From contig NC_080672.1 in assembly GCF_030247195.1 (NCBI RefSeq), forward strand, positions 62,278,549-62,342,548: a stretch of DNA of 64,000 nucleotides. Reading direction: 5' to 3'. The notes beneath the pieces are model-generated. The model saw only the letters and a list, made by a program, of their open reading frames with translations, was not told where the DNA came from and ran no database searches. The translations under genes and the position numbers were made by a program. This document shows, piece by piece, positions 22,796 to 34,486 of this stretch (positions are counted from its first letter, which is position 1; the number at the start of each line of letters is the position of its first letter). This DNA comes from Topomyia yanbarensis (Eukaryota; Arthropoda; Insecta; Diptera; Culicidae).

Positions 22796-25070
22796 GAAGG
22801 CGACGGGTAGAGCATTTTTTCGGGAATCTGTTTATCAAAACCATTGTACTCTTCATACCATTTTGGGAGGCGAGACCAGGCTGATTGATGGAGTGTTGGT
22901 TAGAAGTACAATCGCGAAATTTCGGTTAAGTCCCAGACGTTACCCAACCATCGTTTTGCATCCGCAAGTGAAACAAAATTGCTCAACAAACTCTTCTCTA
23001 CGTGTCGACGACTCAACAGACTCTTCAGTAGGAGTTGGAAATTTAGAAGCATAGGACGGCTAGGATCCGCACCATGCAAGCGATGCGACCTGTAAAGCGC
23101 AGTGTGTTATCTAGTTAGTTGCTTAGAATGAACGGTCACTCAAAATAGGATAGGTCTCGTTTAATTTGCGAACTTTATTAAATTCTGGGTAGCCGGCTAC
23201 CGAGTGTAACCTATGTTCACTAAACAAACGCAATATTAACTCCAAATAGCCGGCCGTGTGGGTATTTCCTAGAAAAGCTAGTCTTATCTGCGTAATTGAT
23301 CGGATCAATATTTATTGCAATAGTAGTTAGGCAGATTTCGTTATTTCAACTGTAATGCATATTTGTTGATTTGAAGGCCATCGAATGGTAACACGTACCA
23401 TGGATACATAGTCATAATAGCTATACCTCTGATATCTCACCATTGGGCGATCGCTGTTGAATTTCATCTATTCGTGGTGTAAGTTATTAAGTCAGATATA
23501 CATCGAGTGAAGATTTCGTCTTTTAATTATGTCTCCCCTAATTTTTAAAAGTTTCACTTTGCTTTGGGCTCTAGAGCCATTTGTAAATAAATTTTCCAGT
23601 TGATGGTAAAATGAACGTTGAACAAGATTCGTTTTCCCATTTCAAATCATACACATCAAACCCTATCTGACCATATTTTTGTTCGGATCAAAGATAACCA
23701 GTTTATTATTTTAACAATTTCGAAAAAAAAGACTCAGAAATATTCAGATGTGACAGATATCTTGAAAGTTCACCCAGATAAACTTATAATTTTTTTTATA
23801 AAAGGCTGCTGAGTCTAAATACCCGCACACATAGTTCAAATCGACGGTGTGATCATCCATTCGAATTCCTTTTTACTGTTCCCATTATGACCTTTTCTGC
23901 ACATCTCCAATCCTTAGTTCCAATTGTGCTGCTGTGGCAGCTTGCCATCCATTTTCATACAGAAGCATAGACATAATCGATGAAAATGCTTCAAGAGGTT
24001 AAGTTGTTGATAGATTAGGTTTATCATCCTAGTTTCGAACCGCTTCTACAAATTTGTAACGCAATAAATTATGGATTGCGTTTCAGCTTCCTGCCTTTAG
24101 AATCTGGTTTCGACTGAGCAAGTTGAGCACGAAGGGTTCATTTATTTTCAATTTAATCAAAATCATTTGCTCAAATTGCGCAATGAAGATCCAACTCCTC
24201 TTTTTGTTCTGAGCAGAGGAAACCCCTTTGACTGCCCATAATGAAATCAATAAAATCCCATTACTACCTGAACGAACCATTCCAACTGGAGCGCACAATT
24301 CCGGTCGGCATTTTTTTTTTCTCAGCAAAATAAAAAGAGAAAGTCGAAGAATCAATTACTTATACCAATTAGGGTATCGCTTTCAATAGTCCCTTGTTCG
24401 GTCTGACGGTTCGGAACTGACAGGCTGTGCTTGACTGATGGAAAAGGCTACGCGGGTTGGCTGCGGGATTGCACAGCCTCACCATCGCCAGGGATTACTT
24501 GTACCTACCTTCCGATGTATGTAAGTACAGCAGCCATTTGGAAGGAAAACAGTGGAAAAGCGATGAATAAATTTAATTATGAATCAGACCTTATTGAACG
24601 TTCGTGATTTGAATTTTGCAATCGATCGGCTGGCTGACTGGCTGGTTGGTTGACTGGTTGGCTGGCAGGAATCGATGGATTTACTGACTGACTGACTGAC
24701 TGGCAGACTAACTACATCATGTGGGTTTTTGCTGAAACCAACATGCAGCGACTGGTATTGTTAGAAAGCTGTGCCGGCATAATTGGATTACGGCAATCGA
24801 ACCAAATGGTGAGATTTGTGTAATTGACTTGGGCTTATTGAATTTTCTCGATCGCCCCCTTCCTCTCTTGGGGATTCTGAAGGTGAAGGGACGTCGCGAA
24901 GGTCTGAGAAGCATCATCATTGCAGCTCGGATTTATTTGTTTAAATATTTAATAATCGTATCGATGAGCGCTCGGATTTTGGCTGTGGGCGGATTCGGGA
25001 ATGTTTAGCTGAGTCGGATGTTGTGAATGCGTTTGACAGTTCAATGAGGTTTAAATTATCATTTTTAAAT
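22796..25070. other. Unique-looking DNA, no gene identified
   Basis: Balanced composition after a sharp change at about 22796. A plus-strand 86-codon frame at 22794-23054 is unrecognised and has no splice or domain support. A CTGACTGG/CTGGTTGG-type microsatellite lies at about 24623-24715. Confidence 0.4.
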
Positions 25071-25076
25071 GATAAT

Positions 25077-25411
25077 TCCAACGTTTGACCGAATTATATC
25101 TGTACTTTGAGCTGCAAATTGATGCAGTTCAGGGATAAGTGTATTCGTAGTCAGCCTAAGCGCCACTCCCAATGCAACAAATATCAGCTGATGGTGCTTT
25201 AGCACAAGGTCACGCACGTCGTATCGATATGTTACATAAAAATTCAAACGTTTAACTGAATAACATGTATACTTTGAGCTGCAGATAGATGCAGATCACG
25301 GAATGAGAGTATTCGTAATCCGCTTAAGCGCCACTCCGAATGCATGAAATATCTGATGATGGTGCTTTAACGTCATGTCATCGTGTTCAAAGCTAGCATA
25401 TAAATTCAAGA
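25077..25411 (+). repeat. Two-copy tandem duplication, about 167-bp unit
   Basis: Copy one (from about 25081) and copy two (from about 25248) share ACTTTGAGCTGCA, GATGCAG, TAAGCGCCACTCC and GATGGTGCTTTA in the same order with many substitutions between them. There is no coding potential. Retained paired modules in unique DNA could be regulatory, which is only inference. Confidence 0.85.
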
Positions 25412-27640
25412 CTCGATGTCTCTTTGGGTTGTACGTTTCTCAACTAGAACCATGGCGTATCCTGATTTAAGAGCAAATCACAAAGACGAACAATTCGCAA
25501 TTCACTTTCGCTGAAGCGTGCGAAAAAAAAACACAACAATGACCCTCGCATAATGCCTTTCCCTATCCGTTCGCAGTCCGCCGGAAGGCCACATCTAAGA
25601 GGAATCCGCTGCCATTCTCCGTGCGGCTCCGTGCTTTTCCACATTTTTTATTCATGGATTTTCCCACGAAGCACTGATCTCAATCGTCGACAGCAAAAAT
25701 GATCTGCCGTTGACGAAGGCCGACCACCGCATTGCCCCGACGGGAAAGAAAAATTGACAAACGGACGCTTGGCTTGAAAGAAACGCAGAACCGCACGTAC
25801 TAGAGGCCAGGCTTATCGCCATCGGCCGCTCTTTTCAGCCGGTAACCATTCAACAACCGGGTGTGCGTCCGTTCGCGTCTTGAGTGATTGAAAGATGTCG
25901 CGCCCCGCTGGTGATGTCGGTCACTTTCTTTGCCGGATTAAAGATGGAAAGGCCGTTTTTGCGTCTCAAGCGAAAAAGTTTTGTAATCGCCAGAAGAAAT
26001 CTAGAATTGTGGTCGATTTTAATGGTTAAATCGAGAATTATGAAACCTGTCAGGAAGTTTGTTGACGGGAAGTCCTCACTCATCGTCATTTTCGAGTTGT
26101 GTTCGTGCATAATTTGAGATGAATTTTTAAGCTGGATCACTGCCGCATTGACAGAGTACAAAAAAGTTTCATTTCCCTGGAGATATTGTGGATATTTGAG
26201 TGGTACTTGCCTAATGGAGGGCCACCGGAATCGTCACTCAAACATGAAGCGAAACTCAAATATTTGCATGTCAGAGTTGCAGAGCACATAAATACTTCGA
26301 TTCAATTTCACTTCAAATGTCATAAACACACGAGATTTTCCGATTCTGCAACGAAGTAAAATTTTCTACTGACCAGTCGAATCCAGGCAACCCTCCCTGG
26401 CAGCTCGCAGGCCAGCGAAAAGAAAATTCCATCTATTCCCTTTTTAAGGGTATTCTCCTCCGTACTATAAAACCATAAGCCGGGATATGATTTTTAGTTC
26501 ACTTTTCCCACAGCAGCCTGCAGCTATGAAATTGTGGAAATAAAAAAAAAGAAGTCGGCGACGATCAAAGCTGCTGCCATAATAGTCATCTTTTCCCGAA
26601 CTCAACAATTCACATTCCGTGATGCGTTGTGTTCTTCTGGCTGGTGGCTGTGTGGCTCTCGGTTACTTTCTTTCCCAGCCGCCCGATTGACCGAGCGAGC
26701 TTAGATGGGAAAGTTCTTCTCCCTCCCCTCCCCATGACCGACCGCCATCATAACGTGCGGAATGACGAAACGAACGGAACTTTATGAGCGTGGATGGACT
26801 TTCTGTGGTAGAGGTAAAATTTTTAGAGCTTAGCAATTTATGGCCCTGCTGCTGCCACTGCTACTGCTGCCGGGCTAGTTGGGAAATTGTACTCGGCGGA
26901 ATTTAATCCAGCTTAAAGTTATTCGTTCCCGGGACTGTGCGGAGTAGCCTCGCTCAATTGCTACAGCGGGAATAAATCTTTACGTTGACAGTGTTTTTTT
27001 TCTGTTCCGTGAATTGCATGATATGTGCAATCCTTATTTTTTTCGAATGTCAGAAAAATAGCTTGAGCGAGAGCGCACTAGTCTTACTGAGTGGGATTGA
27101 TGATTTTTGCTTTCTTAATTTGTGGTGAGAATGCAATTGAATCGACTACTCATATATTTCTACCTGTGCCTAGAATACAACACAAAATGCCGTATTAATA
27201 CACAGACCTGTCGTTGCATACACTAAAATAAATGCATGCCAGTTCTGTTATGGAAAGGCTCTTAAAGGGAAAGCCATGCTTCAAAACTACTGAGGAAAAA
27301 TCAAATTTAACTCGCCAACCGTAGCAGAATTCATGGCTGCATCCAGTACCTCAAAATCAACAGCCAGCATCATCGGCGGCAAAGTAAATGTAAAACACGT
27401 CTGATTCTCTCTCGCTAGCAATAAAGTTCAGCACAACCAAAAATAACAACTGACCGCGGGCACCAACACCGCATTACCAATGGAGATATGTAGGTGTGCG
27501 ACAACGAAAGGTTTTAAATCGCGACGCTGTTAGTGGGAACTATTTGATAGACCTTAGCTAGTTTATGCTACACAAAGAAACGGTTCACTCTGGACACCTA
27601 CTTTCCCAATCAAGCTGATAGAACATTCATCGTTCGTATA
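25412..27640. other. Unique-looking DNA, no gene identified
   Basis: Balanced composition, no clear repeats beyond a (GCT/CTG)-rich patch near 26842-26874. Overlapping frames on the two strands at 25850-26161 lack domains. Confidence 0.4.
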
Positions 27641-27857
27641 GGGGTGATATGAAAATTTGGAAAAATTAGAAAAAATTTAAAGCATAGAAAAATTAAAAAA
27701 ATATGAAACAACCACAAATACTGATATTTGAAAAAATGGAAAGGTTATCGAAATTAATAAAACTGTAAAATTGAAAAAATTAAGTAAAAGTAAAAACAAT
27801 AAACATTAGAGAAATTTTTAAATTCCAAAAACTAAAAAATGTGACAGAAAATTACAA

Positions 27858-28023
27858 TTTTTTTATTTCGATTATAGAGGTTTTAACCTTAAGGTCATTC
27901 GCCTCTTCGGGTTAGAAAAATCTCGCATGAAAATTTCTAACCCTATGTGCGGGGTCGGGGCTCGAACCCAGGTGCGCTGCGTACAAGGCAATCGATTTAC
28001 CAACTACGCTACGCCTACCCCCT
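27858..28023 (-). mobile_element. tRNA-derived SINE, near complete
   Basis: Same family as 15796-15978. On the minus strand it carries an intact A box TAGCGTAGTTGG and B box GGTTCGAGCCCC, the shared body and a short A tail. Flanking 8-bp duplication AATTACAA at 27850-27857 and 28024-28031. Confidence 0.9.
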
Positions 28024-29015
28024 AATTACAAAATTATAAAATAAGTGAAACTAGAAAAAATTGCTAAAACAAAACTCGGATTAGTCCAAAGGATTTTAAA
28101 ATTTTTTCTGCTCTAGTAACAGTTAAGGTTTAACGGTAGTTTTAAAGAAAATCATAAAAAAATAGATTGCATTGGTCGCATCCTACAAAACTTCAATGGT
28201 TGCTTGGGTTATAACTATACCACTTCTAGTTTTCCGATCTGTATATTTCAAATTCCAGCTCTCACTTGGCTCTAAAATTTACATAACTTTCCCTAACTAG
28301 TAGTCTCTAGCTATTTCTGATATATATTCATACAAATCAGAAAATTTATCAGAATCACAGAAATTGAAAAAAAAAAGTTGAAGGATTTGAAAAACTCGTT
28401 AAGAGATAAAAAAATTAAAGAAAAATAAAAAAATAGATTATGTAACAACAAATATCAAGCCCATTTATCAAAGTGGACAAAAAAACCAAAAGGGTTAGAA
28501 AAATTGAAATTCAGATTAGAAATTATGGAAAGATCACAAATAAATAAAAAAATAAAGGAAAATAAAATAATTTAAAATGTGAAAATTCCGAAAAAATGGA
28601 AATATGCAAAAAAAGAAATAGAAAAGATAGAAAGGTCAAGATATTTACAGACATAAAAAATTAGAGGGATTAAATATTTGTAAGTATAGGAATATTAGAG
28701 AAATAAATAAGAGGAATAAAAAATAAATTACAAAAATTGAAAAAACTAAAGTGGTAAAAGTACTAGAAAAGTAAAAAAATAATAAAAGTCATAAAAAATT
28801 AGAAAATGTTAAAAATACGAAAAACATGAAATTTAATACGACAATAGAATAGGGTAAGATAAATGAGGAACATGAAAAAATTGTCCAATAACATTTACAC
28901 ACCAAATTAACGAAATTCACAAAAATCATCAAATTACCAGAATTAAAAAACTAGAATGAGGATTAAAACGCATAAGGTTGAAGACATTAGCGAAATATAT
29001 AAAATCAGAATATTA

Positions 29016-29436
29016 GGTTTGATTTCTTTTGTGTTTCGAATTCATCTCGTCAGTTACTAGCACCAACTGGGTGTCCAGCTAGGACAATGTATCTAAACTA
29101 GTACCCAAATTAGCACTCGTTAAACACAAAAATCCAACTTTTCCTCTTCGGAAACTATCATTGAGCAATACCAGGCGTCTGGCTCCCTAGCCACAAGAAA
29201 AGAGTTCGTTTTTGCTTGCCCGTTAGCAAACCAGAGCTTCCGGTTGTGCTTCCCGGGATATCACCCAGGACAAGTCAGTTGCACAGACGTTCGCATAGGT
29301 CGTGTAAACTGTTTGGAATTTTGTGTTTTACAAACTAATGCTAATTTGGATACTAGTTTAGATACATCGTCCAATTAGACACCCAGTCGGTGCTAGTTAC
29401 TGACGAGATGAATTTGAAACACAACAGAAATCAAAC
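29016..29436. mobile_element. 421-bp MITE with about 120-bp inverted repeats
   Basis: The outer approximately 120 bp on each side are reverse complements, beginning GGTTTGATTTC on the left and ending GAAATCAAAC on the right, and sharing CTCGTCAGTTACTAGCACC. TTA flanks both sides (29013-29015 and 29437-29439), the target duplication typical of PIF/Harbinger elements. It has no coding capacity, so it would depend on a transposase elsewhere. Superfamily is inferred only from the TTA. Confidence 0.85.
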
Positions 29437-29870
29437 TTAATAAAATCAGAAAATGCAAAAAAAATGAAAAATTCGAAAAATAATTAAAAACGAGGTACCT
29501 TAAAAAAGGCAAAGCACAAAAAATTGAGAAAATAGAATAGTTAGAAAAGTTAAAATATTTACAAATATCCAGAAAATTATAATATCACAAAAATTGAGAC
29601 AAAATTAAAAGCGTGGCTACGTAGCATGCTGCAAAATTTCAAAATTTCAATGGTTATTTTGGAAATAACCCAGCCACTTCTAGTTTTCCGATATCAAATT
29701 CCTGCTCTCACTGGAGCACTATGGCTCTAATAGTTTCATAAGTTTGCCTACTTAGTAATCTCTAGATAATTCTGACACATATTCACATAATTCAGAAAAT
29801 AATATTAAAATTTCAACAATCTATAGAAGAAAGAGCAGAAAAACTGGTTAAGTCAGAGGTATAAGAGAAT

Positions 29871-30033
29871 TTTTTTCGATTATAGAGGTTTTAACCTTAA
29901 GGTCATTCGCTTTTTCGGGTTAGAAAAATCTCCTATGAAAAATTGCTAACCCTATGTGCGGGATCGGGACTCGAACCGTAAAGTGCGCTGCGTACAAGGC
30001 AATCGATGTACCAACTACGCTACGCCCACCCCC
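29871..30033 (-). mobile_element. tRNA-derived SINE, mutated head
   Basis: Same family. The A box TAGCGTAGTTGG is intact, but the B-box region reads CGGTTCGAGTCCCG after an altered CTTTA junction, and there are several substitutions in the body. A loose target duplication (AAGAGAAT versus GGAGAAAAT) may flank it. Confidence 0.82.
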
Positions 30034-33000
30034 AGGGAGAAAATTTTAAAAATTAGAATATGTAACAAAAAAAATATCAATCCAATTTACCAAAACCAAA
30101 ACAAACCTAAAAAAGTTGGACAAATTAAAACTATAGATAGATTAAAAATAATTGAAAAATAATGGAAAAAATGAGAAAAAAAATTTAAAGGAAAATTTAC
30201 AAAAAAAATGAGAAAATAGAATAAACGTCATAACGTCATATTCCAAGAATTGTAAAAATAGAAAGGTCATAAAAACTCGTATGGTTAGAAAAAATAAATT
30301 TTAAAAAAGGAAAAACATAATAGATTCACAAAAAAGTCAGAAGCGTAAAAATATGAAAAAATTGGAATGTTTAACAATTTGAAATATACGAAAATAGAAT
30401 AAGGTATGAAAACCAAGGATATTTGCTAACATCAAAAATCTATCCATTTACAATTGCAATCGAAACTTTTGAAAATCAAAAATTATCAAAAAAACAAGGA
30501 ATGAAGATCCAATAGAACGAGGATTGAAACTCGTAGGTTTGGGAATAGTAATGAAATATATAAAATCAAAATATGAAAAAAGAGAAGAGTGCAATTTTTT
30601 CCTGAATTTAAAAAAAAATAAATATCAAGGAATAGAAAGATACAAAAAGTTTAAAAAAAGAAAGATAGGATAAGAATTGACTAAAAACATCCAACAAAAT
30701 GAACAAATAGAGTAGTAAGAACACCTAAATTGTTTACAAATATCAAAAAAATAACCAATATAATAAATAATAACCAAAGTTCAGAAGTATTTAATAACAA
30801 GTAGTAGAATATGTAATGACAAAACAAAAACTAAAAATGTGAATCGATACTTCATCAAGTTGGAAAAAATTTAATTATGAACAAACTAGAAAAATGTTGA
30901 GAAAATATGGAAAAAGTATAAAAATATTTTTTTAGAAAAATTAAAGGAAATAAAAAAATTTTTTTCGAAAAATTAAAGGAAGTAAAAAATTGAAAAAGAA
31001 TTGGATAAATAAGAAAAACAATACATGTTAAACAAGTAAATTCAAAAATCGGTGAAGCCAATTTTGTTGTTTAGATTGAAAATCTAAAGGAAACCACTGA
31101 AAATTTAAATGCAAAAATGGAAAGATATCACATTTGCTTCAAACGATAAAAAAAAGAATTGCCAGAACTAAAAAAATGCAGCAAATAGAAATATTTGATT
31201 GATTTATTAAAAAATTTAACCATAAAAAGTTAATGCAAAATTATAAAAATTTAAAAAAAAACTAAAAAGGTGAGGTAAATTTAAAAATATTAAAAGAAAA
31301 TTTAATGGTGAATAATATGAAATAGTAATAATATGAAAAAGTGGAAATAAACAAAAAATAAAAGATAGAAAAGTTAAGACATAAACATAAATAACATAAA
31401 AATATTGAAACAAATAAAAAACATAAAATATATTTGAAAATAAAAAAAAAAAGAAAAAAATACAGGTTCACAAAACTGACAAAATTGAAAGAGGTAAAAA
31501 GGTCAGAGAAGTAAGAAAAATACAAATAATAAAGAATTGAAGAATACCTTTTCAAAATTATAAAAATGCAGAAAAATGAGAAAATAGAACATGGTAAGAA
31601 TATAAGTATATTTACTAATATCGAAAAATTATACAATAACAGTTGAAATCCAAATTTATGAACATCAGAAAATTTTCAAGTTACAAAAATTGAAAACAAA
31701 TTGAATAAGCATAATACTCGCAAGGTTGAAAATAATAGAGAAATATATAAAATTGCATCCCAAGAAAATTAAATCATTTTCAAGATTTGAAAAATTAGGC
31801 ATTGCAATAAATAGAAAAATACAAAAGGTTAAAAAAAGGAAAATATATAAAATAAAATATAACAAAACATATAAAAAGTTGCATAAAATAAAATAGTGAT
31901 ATCTTTACAGATATTTACAAATATCCAAAAAAATTATCAACTAACAAAAATTGAGAAAAATAGAAAAAAAGTGCCTTTGAAATGTAATGACAAAGAATTT
32001 AAAAATGTAAATATGTACTTATTAAACGTGGAATCATTTAAAGTATGAAAAAGCTTTAAAACAATTGAAAAAATAAGAAAAAGTATTAAAATATTTATTT
32101 GTCAGAAATAAAAACATTTATCAAAAGTAATAAAAAAATTTAAAAAATTAGAAGAATTATAAAAATTTGAAAAAAAAAAGAAAGCAAATACGTAAATTCA
32201 AAAATTCACAAGACAACTTTTTTTTAATATAGAAAATATGGGAAACAATGAGAACTTTGAATGAATGCTCAATTAGAATAAATACAAATATGGAAAAATA
32301 TTACTTTTGTTTCGAATAAAAAAATCAACCAAATTACAAGAACTAGAAAAATTGCAAAATTTGCAGGATATAGAAACATTTGATAATTTAAAAAAATTTA
32401 ACAACAAAAGTTTAAAACATGAAGAAAATACAAAAATATTTATATTAAAAAAAAAATAAAAAAGTTGGGAACATTTAAAAAAGTGAAAGCACTAAAAAAA
32501 TAAAAGAAAATTTAAAAAGTGAGTACAAAAACTGGACAGGGACTAAAATGCGAGAAAATAGAAAAGTGAGAAGTTGACACATTTATAGACACAAAAATAA
32601 GGAAAAAAATGCAAACCACCAAAAAAGAAATATTAAAAAAAAATAAGATATTTTGGAATATCAAAAAAATCAATAAATTTAATAATTTATATAAAATTTA
32701 ATAAAATAGTGAAGCAAGTATTTTTAAAATTAAAAATGCTAATTAATCTTTTAAATTAAAAATGCTAATAGATACTTAATAAAGTTGGAATTCAATTATG
32801 AAAATGCTTGGAAAAAAATGAGAAATCAAAAAAAGAATATAAATGTTTTTGTTTTTTTTTGGGAATTTTCAAATTTAGCAAAGAAAATAAAAAAATTTAA
32901 GCAATTGAAAAAATGGCAAAAATTTAAAAAAAAAATAAACAAAATTGGCCAATAGGTAAATTGTAAAATCTACAACGCCAATCTTTTTTTAAGAATTAAA

Positions 33001-33087
33001 AACTTGGAAAATAATGGGAAATTTAACTAAATGGCTCAATTAGAATAAATGCAAAAATGGAAAAAATATTACATTTCTTTCGAATGT

Positions 33088-33214
33088 CCGCAGCTTACCT
33101 GCGCTCGATACCCAACCGCGCACATAGGGTAAGAGCATTTTTCAAAAAAGATTTCTCTAGCCCGAAAAGAGGCGATTGACCCTAGGGTTAAGACTTCTAT
33201 AATCAGAGTAAAAA
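33088..33214 (+). mobile_element. Truncated, diverged SINE fragment
   Basis: The family body is on the plus strand here (CCCAACCGCGCACATAGGGT, then CGAAAAGAGGCGATTGACCC and CTATAATC), lacking most of the tRNA head and the A box. It is the only clear family member in this orientation within the A-rich region. Confidence 0.75.
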
Positions 33215-34329
33215 ACAGTTTCTAATGAAAAAAATCCAAGAACTAGAAAAATTACAAAAATGCGGAAATTTGAAATATTACATAAATGAATATAAAATTT
33301 AATACAAAAATTAAAAATATGAAAGAGATTCGAAACTAAAGTGCATGAAAAATTTGAGTTACGAACATAAATAGACAAATTAACAGAATTGTACTAATTT
33401 AAAAAGTTAGAAAAAGAATGAACCATTTGAAAAAATTCAAAAGGATTGAAAAACTAAAAAAAAACTCTTTTGTAGATGGCAAAATAAAAAATATTGCGGA
33501 TATATCCAATTTATACATATTACAAATTAAAATAAATATGAAAAGCAGGAAATATAAAATTAAATAAAAATGTTAGGAAAAGTAGAAAGTTAGAAAAGAA
33601 AGAAAAACGTTAGAAACAATTGAAAAATTCGAATGAATTGCACCATTAAAACCAAGTATCTTGTTTGAATAGAAATATTACAAACAGTAGGAACATACTG
33701 AAAATAGCGAAAACTAAATTTTTTGGAACTATTAATAATTTAAAAAATGAGTTATGGAAAAAAATTGAAAAATTTTATAGAACAGCGAATAGAAAAATAT
33801 TCAAATTAATTGAAATAACAAAAATTAGAAAAAAATGAGAATTAAAAAAAATAATAAAAAATTGAAAAACATCAAAAATATTAAAAAAAAACTGAAATCC
33901 GAAAAAGAGTTCCATTTTAGAATAAGAATGATTCCCTAATTATGAAACCATGAGAATTTCAACTAACATAATTATTAAAATAATTATAAGAATCAGCAAA
34001 ATTGAGAAATAATAAAAAAAAATGAAAATGGCGTGAATTAAAAATTCAGGATCTTTTGGGCAGAAAATGAATAATTAAATACTCGCAAAGATTACAGAAT
34101 ATAGAAATATCGGAAAAATCATTTGAATTAAAGAAAGGCAATATTTGAAAAAAATGTGTAATGTATAAATTAGTTAACATAAAAATTTCCCAAAATTGAC
34201 TCCTACTGCCTCATGTAACTAAATGTCACAAATTTCTTTACCCCCTCCCCTATTACGTAACAAATTCCCCTTCCCCTAAAACCGTTACTTAACGCTTTGC
34301 GAGACGATTTTTTTTTTTCGTTGGTAATA

Positions 34330-34478
34330 CTGTTGTTTTTAGCTTTATATAGGTTATCGGGGTCGCTGATTCCGATTCTGATGTCAAAAACGTAAAATTC
34401 AAAATGGCGGATGCAATATGGCGACTGTGCTTGGCTAAATTTCATTTTTTGTATTGGCCTAGAACGTCTTACAAGGGG
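34330..34478. repeat. Repeat with AAAATTCAAAATGG core, left copy
   Basis: Contains CGCTGATTCCGATTCTGATG and AAAATTCAAAATGGCGGAT. The same phrases recur at 37704-37780 directly after the hAT-like insert and, in reverse complement, around 37850-37905. The insert therefore landed in or beside a locally repeated sequence. Confidence 0.7.
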
Positions 34479-34486
34479 GTTTTCGG

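Larger units (their letters stand above)
27641..34200. other. Long A-rich cryptically simple region
   Basis: About 6.5 kb dominated by A on the plus strand, made of irregular AAAAATT, GAAAAA and AAATAAAA words. It is broken only by three recognisable SINEs and one MITE, listed separately. Minus-strand frames rich in F, Y, L, I and S (for example 31216-31636) imitate membrane proteins but reflect poly-T composition. Confidence 0.7.

Noticed and set aside
31216..31636. Minus-strand F/Y/L-rich frame of 124 codons
   Set aside because: It sits in poly-A/T cryptically simple DNA with no conserved motif.
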